A model generated the notes under the pieces. The model was not told the origin of the DNA, did not search any database, and worked only from the letters and a program-made list of their open reading frames with translations. A stretch of 5,081 bases of DNA from Candidatus Omnitrophota bacterium (GTDB lineage: Bacteria; Omnitrophota; Koll11; Zapsychrales; Aceulaceae). Location: positions 1-5,081 of the forward strand of contig JAOZRJ010000127.1 in assembly GCA_029931885.1 (NCBI GenBank). The letters are read 5' to 3'. How positions within the stretch are numbered: position 1 is the stretch's first letter; each line of letters starts with the position of its first letter. Shown here piece after piece: positions 1 through 5,081 of the stretch. Made by a program: the position numbers and the translations under genes.

Positions 1-117
1 CTTACTTGGATGATTTGCCAGTCGATTAGCAAGCTTCGTTCCCATAATTCCCACCCCAATACATGGAAGCGCAATAATAATAAACAAACCACATAACAAC
101 AATGCTGCATTAAGCAT
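1..117 (-). CDS. atpE: Second F-type ATP synthase c subunit (paralogue of the preceding c gene), 3' end cut by the window edge
   Basis: Only the first 39 codons are present; the frame is open to base 1. The product begins MLNAALLLCGLFIIIALP, a hydrophobic first transmembrane helix, and continues as CIGVGIMGTKLANRLANHPSK, which lines up with helix 1 and the polar loop of F-type c subunits (the loop is normally Arg-Gln/Asn-Pro). Pro37 matches the loop proline, but the usual loop Arg is Asn35, followed by His36. Unlike the c gene just upstream, it keeps a Gly-X-Gly (G21, G23) in the helix-packing stretch. The ATG at 117 lies 12 bp after the previous stop, with an AGGAG overlapping that stop, so the two genes are probably co-translated. 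Helix 2 and its ion-binding carboxylate lie outside the window, so whether this copy can carry ions is unknown. Family call is good; the exact role in a mixed ring is inference. Confidence 0.82.
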   Translation of the reverse strand, partial: MLNAALLLCGLFIIIALPCIGVGIMGTKLANRLANHPSK

Positions 118-129
118 TCGCCTTCTCTC

Positions 130-351
130 CTATCTTCCAAAAAGTTGGAAAATAACCAAAATTGCAATAATGGATATCGCTTCAACAAAAATAAGCATAA
201 CAATGATACCCATAAAAATCTTTGAAGCCGCCGAAGGATTTCGCCCCAACGCTTTAACAACAGCATATCCTAAAACAGCAATAACAATAGATGGTCCCAT
301 AACAGCCACAAACATAATCGTAACAATAATAAAAGTTTCACGCCATTGCAT
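130..351 (-). CDS. atpE: F-type ATP synthase c subunit (membrane rotor ring)
   Basis: A 73-residue, two-helix membrane hairpin that forms the ion-carrying rotor ring of Fo. Helix 1 is about residues 7-31, the cytoplasmic loop has Arg37-Asn38-Pro39, and helix 2 (about 45-70) holds Glu57, exactly 18 residues after the loop proline as in known c subunits; this Glu is the ion-binding carboxylate. Lining it up with the Ilyobacter tartaricus c subunit, the Na+ ligands Gln32 and Ser66 become Ile24 and Ala58, which argues for protons. The helix 1 glycine series (GxGxGxG) is mostly replaced: Gly19, Ser21, Val23, Ala25. The ATG at 351 has an AAGGA about 9 bp upstream; a 35 bp gap separates it from the epsilon gene. 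A second c gene follows 12 bp later. Symbol follows the family; this is a divergent member. Confidence 0.93.
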   Translation of the reverse strand: MQWRETFIIVTIMFVAVMGPSIVIAVLGYAVVKALGRNPSAASKIFMGIIVMLIFVEAISIIAILVIFQLFGR

Positions 352-386
352 AGTATATAATCCTTAATGTAGATACTTCTTCTTTA

Positions 387-698
387 CTATTCCTTCTCAA
401 CGCTATAAGCGATGTCATCTTCCTTTTTAACAACTTCCTTCTTCTTAAGCTCCATCTCAACAAGAATAATACAATCATTTGCAAAAAAACGTATAAGCCC
501 GGCTTTAATCGTAATACTTTCACGCCAATCAATAATAATACGCCCTTTTTTCAAAATACCTAAAACCGGATAATGATAAGGTAAAATCTCATATTCACCC
601 CTGTCTCCGGTTAAAAAAATACTTTCAACTTCATTCTCATAAACAAGGGCATCCGGAGTCATAACAGTCAATTTAAATGTAATTCGATATCGCGCCAT
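387..698 (-). CDS. atpC: F-type ATP synthase epsilon subunit, short form lacking the C-terminal helical domain
   Basis: The 103-residue product matches the N-terminal beta-sandwich of the F1 epsilon subunit, the part of the central stalk that contacts gamma and the c ring. Recognisable elements are LTVMTPDALVYENEVESIFL (10-29), GDRGEYEILPYHYPVL (31-46, the family's GxxGExxILPxHxPL), LKKGRI (49-54) and the closing strand AGLIRFFANDCIILVE (66-81). A full-length epsilon is about 135 residues, with a helical hairpin that inhibits ATP hydrolysis. Here only about 20 charged residues (Lys/Glu-rich) follow the sandwich, so that brake appears absent. Short epsilons are known in some bacteria, so this is unusual rather than broken. 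The ATG at 698 follows the atpA stop by 13 bp, with only a weak purine-rich AAGAAG site. Epsilon directly after alpha is an unusual place; it normally follows beta. Confidence 0.86.
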   Translation of the reverse strand: MARYRITFKLTVMTPDALVYENEVESIFLTGDRGEYEILPYHYPVLGILKKGRIIIDWRESITIKAGLIRFFANDCIILVEMELKKKEVVKKEDDIAYSVEKE

Positions 699-711
699 AA
701 ATTCTTCTTAT

Positions 712-2283
712 TTACTTCTTATCTTCCTTTCCTTCTTCTTTCTTCTCTCCATCTTTCGTAGTGGCCTTATCAAAAGCATCAACGCCCACAAATCCTTCCT
801 CGTCGTCATCGTCGTCATCTTTTGGCCTCAGCGCAGCTATTTCTTTAACATACTCGTCTATAATTACCTTCATATCTTTTTCGATTTCATCGCTGAGATC
901 TCGAACTTCCCTAATTTTCTTAAGCAATTCCGGATTTCGTTCTTTCGCATAATCAAAAATCTTTAATTGAAAATCCTTAACCTCAGGAATTGTCATTTCA
1001 TTAAGTGCCTTTGATTTTACCGCAAAGAAAATAAGAACCTGCGCTTCTAAAGTAACAGGAGAGTCTTTCTCTTGCTTTAAAATCTCACTTAAAATTTCGC
1101 CGCTTTTTAATGTCTGGGCAGCTTCGTCACTCTGCCCGGAAGTTTTTAACTTTGAAATACGCATCAATTCTTTATACTGAACATATTCCAAGCGCAAAGA
1201 TCCGCTGAGCTTCTTGATAGATTTCCACTGAACCTTGCTTCCGACACGAGACACTGATAAACCTAAATCAACAGCCGGCTTTTGCCCTTCACCAAATAAA
1301 GGCGTACTTAAATAAATCTGTCCATCTGTCATGGAAACCAAATTTGAAGAAATATATCCTGTTAAATCTCCTTCTAAAATCTCAACTATCGGAAAAAAAG
1401 TAACAGATCCTCCGCCATGTTCTTTATCCATAAATGCAGCACGCTCGATCATTTTTGAATGTAAATAAAAAATATCTCCCGGATAGGAATCACGTCCTGG
1501 AGGACGGCCCAATAAAAGTGAAATCTCCCGATAAGCCCACGCATGCTTTGTAAAGTCATCGAAGCCAACAAAAACATCTTTTCCTTGATGCATAAAATAT
1601 TCGGCAATTGAACAAGCCACATAAGGCGCGAGATATTGCTGGCCAGGAGGAGCAGAAGCATAGGCTGCAACAATAATTGAATAATCAAATGCCCCTTTAT
1701 CCTGAAATAATTGAACGACTTTTGCCAATGCAGATCTTGCCTTCCCAATGGCGCAATAGATACAAATAACATCCGTATTTTTCTGATTAAGTATTGTATC
1801 TGTAACAATTGTTGTCTTGCCTGTCATCTTATCCCCTAAAATCAGCTCTCTCTGCCCAAAACCACATGGAATCATCGTATCGATAACTTTGATACCTGTT
1901 TCCAATGTTTTACACAACGGATCCCGCGTCAAAATAGCTGGAGCGTCAATAAAAATAGGGTAATTCGTATCTGACTCTAAGGGGCCGAGTCCGTCCAAAG
2001 TCTCTCCTAACGGATTAAGAATACGACCAATAAATTTGTTACCGACAGAAGTGTTAAACGGTTCTAAGGAGGCAATGGCTTTGTCTCCAGTTTTTATTTT
2101 TGTTTCTTCCTTAACAATTAATATCTGGGCTTCCTCTTCGTCAAATCCAAGAATAATTCCTTCTGTTCCGTAACCAAATTGAATAAGCTGCCCATTAATA
2201 CAATTACGAAACCCTGTAGCGAGAACAATACATCCTCGAATACAACGGACAACGCCTTCCTCAGTATAACGCAAAGTTCCCAC
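712..2283 (-). CDS. atpA: F-type ATP synthase alpha subunit, N-terminally short with an acidic C-terminal extension
   Basis: A 523-residue alpha subunit of F1, the non-catalytic nucleotide-binding partner of beta. Visible are the beta-barrel domain (1-75), P-loop GDKMTGKT (150-157), AIGKARSALAKVV (178-190), APPGQQYLAPY (211-221), Walker B region VFVGFDD (237-243), LLLGRPPGRDSYPGDIFYLH (256-275), SMTDGQIYL (317-325) and SVSRVGSKVQ (343-352), whose Arg346 is the arginine finger that reaches the beta site. This Arg and the alpha-type motifs identify it as alpha, not beta. Start: GTG at 2283, with AAGGAGG 7 bp upstream and an in-frame stop at 2298-2296, so no longer form is possible. The protein therefore begins about 22 residues later than E. 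coli alpha, without the delta-binding N-terminal helix. Residues 486-523 form an extra tail with six Asp then Glu/Lys. Two non-catalytic-site residues differ: Gln to Met153 and Gln to Lys181. Confidence 0.97.
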   Translation of the reverse strand: MGTLRYTEEGVVRCIRGCIVLATGFRNCINGQLIQFGYGTEGIILGFDEEEAQILIVKEETKIKTGDKAIASLEPFNTSVGNKFIGRILNPLGETLDGLGPLESDTNYPIFIDAPAILTRDPLCKTLETGIKVIDTMIPCGFGQRELILGDKMTGKTTIVTDTILNQKNTDVICIYCAIGKARSALAKVVQLFQDKGAFDYSIIVAAYASAPPGQQYLAPYVACSIAEYFMHQGKDVFVGFDDFTKHAWAYREISLLLGRPPGRDSYPGDIFYLHSKMIERAAFMDKEHGGGSVTFFPIVEILEGDLTGYISSNLVSMTDGQIYLSTPLFGEGQKPAVDLGLSVSRVGSKVQWKSIKKLSGSLRLEYVQYKELMRISKLKTSGQSDEAAQTLKSGEILSEILKQEKDSPVTLEAQVLIFFAVKSKALNEMTIPEVKDFQLKIFDYAKERNPELLKKIREVRDLSDEIEKDMKVIIDEYVKEIAALRPKDDDDDDEEGFVGVDAFDKATTKDGEKKEEGKEDKK

Positions 2284-2290
2284 TAAATAT

Positions 2291-2297
2291 CCTCCTT
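2291..2297 (-). promoter_or_regulatory. Strong ribosome binding site for atpA
   Basis: On the minus strand this reads AAGGAGG, a full Shine-Dalgarno match, 7 bp before the GTG at 2283. With the in-frame TAA at 2298-2296 it fixes the atpA start and shows that the short N terminus of alpha is genuine. Confidence 0.92.
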
Positions 2298-2314
2298 AAA
2301 AAAAAATACAATTT

Positions 2315-2323
2315 ATTATATCA
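2315..2323 (-). promoter_or_regulatory. Extended -10 promoter upstream of the ATP synthase genes
   Basis: The minus strand reads TGATATAAT, a perfect -10 hexamer (TATAAT, 2320-2315) with the TGn extension just upstream. No good -35 box is visible at 16-18 bp, which is tolerable for extended -10 promoters. Transcription would start near 2308 and give a leader of about 25 bases, with a run of nine T just after the start and then the Shine-Dalgarno. It would allow atpA and the following genes to be expressed apart from the two surface-protein genes. Sequence match only; chance occurrence in AT-rich DNA is possible. Confidence 0.55.
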
Positions 2324-2376
2324 CAGCAATTTATGCAAACCATTACAAAATCAACAAATCTTAGACGTAATTAATC

Positions 2377-3798
2377 TCACGCCTCTTTTTTCTTTTTCTC
2401 TTCCTCTTTCTCTTCTTCGGATGAGTCACTAATCTCTTTTATTTCACCCTTACTTTCTTCAACATTTTCTTCTCCCATATATTTTGAACGTCTATGCCAT
2501 GTGAAAAAATGAAGACTTGTAAAAAGGGCAATAAAGGCCAAAACACCCCAAATTATTCGCCAGGTAGCTGTAATGGAAGGACGTTTCCCTAACAATGCCT
2601 TTGATAACGCAGCAATTCCTCGTAACGCCTGAATCTTCTCCAAAACGTTTGTAACTTTGCTCTCATCAAGATCCTCTAACTCTTTAAGCCTTTTAGCAGC
2701 AATAATCGATCGTAAACGCTCTAGCTGTGTCAAAGTCTCATTAGCTGACGCATAACGTTCTTTATTCACTCGATAAATACCAATATACCCTTTTATATTT
2801 CTTTCTTCAGCCTGAGAACCTTGAATTAACTTAATTGCTTCAAAAATCTTATTAGATAAAAGCTCCGCACTTCTTTTCATGTCCTCAAAACCTTCCGCTT
2901 CTTGAATCGAATCAAAGGCCTTTCTGGTACGAGCATATATCGCGTTAATGGCTGGCTTTGGCACGTGCCAGGAATCTTTGATCAAAATAATATAACGCTT
3001 TTTTTCAGCTGGCTGAAACTCTTCTTCTTTTTCCAAATAAGCCTGATTTCTTTTTGAATCAAATCGAACATCAAAGCCTTGACTATCAACAATATGTTCT
3101 GCGCGAACTTCCTTAGGTAAATAATGTCTATAGATCACCTTCTTGGCTTCTTTGCTGGAAGGATTCTCAGCCTCAACAATTAATTTTAATTCTTGTCTAT
3201 CTCCGACTGGAACAGGGGAGTCAGTACTTAAATACTCTGTATCAAAAATGTTATTCTTAAGTTCGCTTAACGACTGAATATTAGCTCTATACTCTTCAAT
3301 TCTGCGTTCAATATTTGCAGCAAACTTACTCTGTCTTTCCAGAATATAATCCAGCTTCTTCACCATAGATTTGGCTAAAATAGATCCGGACTCATAAAAT
3401 TCGGAATCTTCTAACATCCGAAGGTTACTGTTAACTTGCTCTTTTAAAATTACAATTTCATCTGGATCGACTCTCCAAATATCTTTAACTTCAATTTTAA
3501 ATGTTCTGGACTCTTTCGGGTTAAGAGTAAAATTTCCGATTGCGGCATAAGCTCCATGCTCAATGTCATATTCTATTTTTAAAGAGCCCGTTGTGATAAT
3601 GTCCTCTGGAGTTAACTCTTCAGGGAGATAATATTTAACTGGTGTTTCTTTTGGAACATCTGTACCATAAACAGCAATTAAGTTAATAAAAAGATTTTGT
3701 GCATAAGAACATTGCCCAAAAAAAACAATAAAAACAAATATCATCAAAATTTGCATGATTTGTTTTTTACTTAACAATTTTTTTAATAGTATAATCAA
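2377..3798 (-). CDS. Secreted single-span membrane protein with a duplicated beta/helical domain; function unknown
   Basis: I do not recognise a named family. The 473-residue product has a signal peptide (basic stretch, hydrophobic 16-28, likely cut after SYA at 33; no proper lipobox). Two related units follow: about 50-155 and 219-325. Each has a YLPxE motif, an FD/YD with AY, a P-x-E, a KDxW ending 49 residues after the LP proline (W108, W277), then a charged helical stretch. More helix (about 340-400) precedes one transmembrane helix (413-434), His-Arg-Arg, and a Glu/Lys-rich cytoplasmic tail. Most of the protein should thus lie outside the cytoplasmic membrane. The TTG at 3798 is chosen because AGGAG sits 10 bp upstream and an in-frame TGA closes the frame further up; an ATG at residue 15 lacks a site. 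It begins 5 bp after the repeat-protein stop, so the two are very likely translated together and may interact. Confidence 0.9.
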   Translation of the reverse strand: MIILLKKLLSKKQIMQILMIFVFIVFFGQCSYAQNLFINLIAVYGTDVPKETPVKYYLPEELTPEDIITTGSLKIEYDIEHGAYAAIGNFTLNPKESRTFKIEVKDIWRVDPDEIVILKEQVNSNLRMLEDSEFYESGSILAKSMVKKLDYILERQSKFAANIERRIEEYRANIQSLSELKNNIFDTEYLSTDSPVPVGDRQELKLIVEAENPSSKEAKKVIYRHYLPKEVRAEHIVDSQGFDVRFDSKRNQAYLEKEEEFQPAEKKRYIILIKDSWHVPKPAINAIYARTRKAFDSIQEAEGFEDMKRSAELLSNKIFEAIKLIQGSQAEERNIKGYIGIYRVNKERYASANETLTQLERLRSIIAAKRLKELEDLDESKVTNVLEKIQALRGIAALSKALLGKRPSITATWRIIWGVLAFIALFTSLHFFTWHRRSKYMGEENVEESKGEIKEISDSSEEEKEEEKKKKEA

Positions 3799-3803
3799 TT
3801 TCG

Positions 3804-5081
3804 CTATTCTCCTGCTTCAAACCAACTCTTAACAACAACATCTTGCTGTCCAACAGACTCTCTTAATGCATCAAGTTTTGTATTAATCTCTGCTAGCTTC
3901 CCATGAACCTTATCAATATCACTTGCATCCTTAGCAGTTAAAGGATCCACATCTACCCCCTCAATGCCTAAAGATTCCGCAGAATCTCCCACAAACTCTG
4001 ATAATTTTTCTAACATTTCTGCTGCTAAATTTCCGGTCTGTAATTGGCTTTCAGAAATTGTTTCAGAGGCTATTTTTAGCTGATCTAAAGCAGAGTCCAA
4101 ATTCTTTATCTTTTGATAAACTGTCGGCGTAAGACCTTCTGCTCCAAGCTCATCACGTATGCCCGTTGCTTCGCCTAAAGCTGCCTCTGCGCCGCTCTTT
4201 GCCTTTTCCGCACTTACCTTTATCTCTTCAAGTTTTGAAAGCTCACCAAAAATTGAATCGGATGTATCTCCTGAAACTCCCATTAACGTCTCCAATGTAT
4301 CGACATATTCTTCAACTTGGGCAATGCTCCCAAAAACAGTATCCGACGATGAAGTATCAGCAGGAGACCCTATTCCAGTCTCAACACTTTCAACTATAGT
4401 TGTAATAGCAGCCATATCCGATCCTAAGCTTGTAAGGGCATCAAAATCGATCAAGGAAAGTTCGTCAACAATCTCTCCTAATTCTCCTAAATCACCAACT
4501 GCATCATAAATTTGAGCAATCTTACCAAAAAGTGTGTTTCCTCCCATTGTGCTAGCAGAAGTACCAATTAAGCCATTTAAAGTATCGCACACACCCAATA
4601 TCGTATTAACATTAGTTACAAGTGCTTGAGCATTATCTGCCAAGTATGCAATATCACCCCAATTAATATTTGCGCTTGTCATTCGAGCTAAATCGCTCCA
4701 ATTAATGCCAGCAGTGCTTGTCATTCCCATATCTGTCCAATTGATACCTGTTCCCGACATTAAAGAAATGTCTGCCCAGTTCACGCCGGCATCAGCCATA
4801 TGGGCAATATCACCCCAGTTAATACCTGCATCTGTCATAAACTGAAGATCTCCCCAATTAATCCTGACATCTGTCATCCATGCAAAATCAAGCCAATTAA
4901 TACTGGACGTACTCATAGCTTTTAAATCTATCCAATTAATGCCAGCATCGCTAAGCGCACCGATGTCTAACCAATTAATACCAGAATCGGTTAAACGTGC
5001 AAAATCATTCCAATTGATTGCAATCTTTGACATAACCCTTAAATCCATCCAATTAATACCCGCATCGCTAAGTGCACCAAT
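3804..5081 (-). CDS. Large Ile-Asn-Trp repeat protein, C-terminal part (5' end beyond the window)
   Basis: The frame is open to the window edge, giving 425 residues. The Met encoded at 5048 sits inside a repeat and is not a start, so the gene continues past 5081 and its full size is unknown. Residues 9-151 are 11 perfect-length 13-residue repeats, consensus I-N-W-x-D-[LIF]-x-x-[ML]-[TS]-x-A-G, preceded by eight residues of another copy. From 152 the sequence changes to Ala/Ser/Asp/Glu-rich segments likely to be helical or coiled coil, with three G..x-DT-x-[LVI]-F-G modules near 172, 237 and 268. The C terminus is an acidic helical region ending in WFEAGE; no membrane segment or sorting signal is seen in this part. 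No family is recognised. Repeats plus coupling to a secreted membrane protein suggest an exported or surface structural protein; that is inference, as the N terminus is not visible. Confidence 0.92.
   Translation of the reverse strand: MGALSDAGINWMDLRVMSKIAINWNDFARLTDSGINWLDIGALSDAGINWIDLKAMSTSSINWLDFAWMTDVRINWGDLQFMTDAGINWGDIAHMADAGVNWADISLMSGTGINWTDMGMTSTAGINWSDLARMTSANINWGDIAYLADNAQALVTNVNTILGVCDTLNGLIGTSASTMGGNTLFGKIAQIYDAVGDLGELGEIVDELSLIDFDALTSLGSDMAAITTIVESVETGIGSPADTSSSDTVFGSIAQVEEYVDTLETLMGVSGDTSDSIFGELSKLEEIKVSAEKAKSGAEAALGEATGIRDELGAEGLTPTVYQKIKNLDSALDQLKIASETISESQLQTGNLAAEMLEKLSEFVGDSAESLGIEGVDVDPLTAKDASDIDKVHGKLAEINTKLDALRESVGQQDVVVKSWFEAGE
3809..3813 (-). promoter_or_regulatory. 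Ribosome binding site for the TTG-started membrane protein
   Basis: AGGAG on the minus strand lies inside the last codons of the upstream repeat-protein gene, 10 bp before the TTG at 3798. It supports the TTG over the ATG at 3756, which has no recognisable site, and implies translational coupling. Confidence 0.65.
4230..4568 (-). repeat. Three degenerate 'FG' modules in the repeat-protein tail
   Basis: Residues about 172-191, 237-256 and 267-284 of the visible protein share a pattern: Gly, a short Ser/Thr/Asp stretch (often with DT), then [LVI]-F-G-x-[IL]-[AS]-[QK]-[IVL]. Helical, coiled-coil-like linkers of unequal length separate them. I believe similar G...LFGxI modules recur in large bacterial surface proteins and fibre-like proteins, but this is from memory. 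Likely structural; no function is assigned. Confidence 0.6.
4629..5081 (-). repeat. Tandem 39-bp (13-residue) Ile-Asn-Trp coding repeats
   Basis: Eleven head-to-tail units of exactly 39 bp (5057-4629) plus the last 24 bp of another at the edge, with no indels. Each begins with codons for Ile (once Val), Asn, Trp; on the plus strand this shows as a CCAATTAAT-like block every 39 bp. Asp at position 5 is invariant. Other positions have diverged at both base and residue level, so most copies are old and the protein pattern is under selection. The array stops cleanly at the Asn-Ala of the last unit. Confidence 0.95.

Larger units (their letters stand above)
2284..2376. other. Intergenic region between the membrane-protein gene and atpA
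   Basis: This 93 bp AT-rich stretch is the longest non-coding gap in the window. It holds the promoter and Shine-Dalgarno listed separately. I see no convincing hairpin before the T run, so no terminator for the upstream gene is called, and read-through into atpA remains possible. Confidence 0.7.

Noticed and set aside
761..952. Plus-strand Ser-rich open frame
   Set aside because: The Ser run is the antisense reading of the Asp/Glu tail of alpha; no independent evidence.
1..2283. N-ATPase (Na+-pumping alternative F-ATPase)
   Set aside because: Gene order differs from atpDCQRBEFAG, no atpQ/atpR is seen here, and the first c subunit lacks the Na+ ligands; it could still be revisited with the missing genes.
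2298..2320. T run on the minus strand as a Rho-independent terminator for the membrane-protein gene
   Set aside because: No stable GC hairpin precedes it (only a 3 bp GCA/TGC pair), and it lies after a better promoter match.
3700..3720. Lipoprotein signal at Cys30 of the membrane protein
   Set aside because: The residues before Cys (Phe-Gly-Gln) do not fit a lipobox; a normal signal peptidase site after SYA fits better.
4159..4509. Plus-strand open frame of 116 codons
   Set aside because: Antisense shadow of the repeat-protein tail; Ser/Pro-rich translation mirrors the low-complexity coding on the other strand and no ribosome site or family is seen.
3804..5048. Complete gene starting at the Met encoded at 5048
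   Set aside because: The same frame continues open to 5081 and encodes another repeat copy (IGALSDAG, then INW), so this Met is internal and the gene is 5' truncated.
4629..5081. CRISPR or non-coding tandem array
   Set aside because: 39 bp periodicity keeps the reading frame and the conserved part encodes Ile-Asn-Trp; there are no unique spacers between identical repeats.

Overview
This AT-rich window carries a single run of genes, all on the minus strand and read from right (5081) to left (1). The uneven family matches, giant-repeat surface protein style and divergent ATP synthase suggest an uncultured Gram-negative bacterium. The Omnitrophota/PVC area is my guess from the look of the proteins; nothing in the window proves a taxon.

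Layout in transcription order. (1) 5081-3804 is the C-terminal 425 residues of a larger protein. It has a 13-residue tandem repeat built around Ile-Asn-Trp (11 full copies plus a partial one running off the edge), then a helical/coiled-coil tail with three 'FG' modules. (2) 3798-2377 starts 5 bp later from a TTG codon. It encodes a secreted, single-span membrane protein with two copies of a beta-plus-helix domain, a C-terminal transmembrane helix and a charged cytoplasmic tail. (3) After a 93 bp gap with a good extended -10 promoter come F-type ATP synthase genes: alpha (atpA, 2283-712), a short epsilon (atpC, 698-387), a c subunit (atpE, 351-130) and the start of a second, different c subunit (117 to the window edge).

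The ATPase is not standard. The order alpha-epsilon-c-c' matches neither the classical operon (a-c-b-delta-alpha-gamma-beta-epsilon) nor the N-ATPase operon (atpDCQRBEFAG). Alpha lacks the N-terminal helix that normally holds delta and has an Asp/Glu/Lys-rich C-terminal extension. Epsilon lacks its helical C-terminal domain. The first c subunit has lost most of the glycine packing motif of helix 1 but keeps the ion-binding Glu. Beta, gamma, a and b subunits are not in the window and would be expected to the left of base 1 or elsewhere.

One possible reading, which is inference, is a second, specialised rotary ATPase encoded beside a large cell-surface protein and a membrane anchor. The promoter before atpA means the two halves may instead be independent neighbours.
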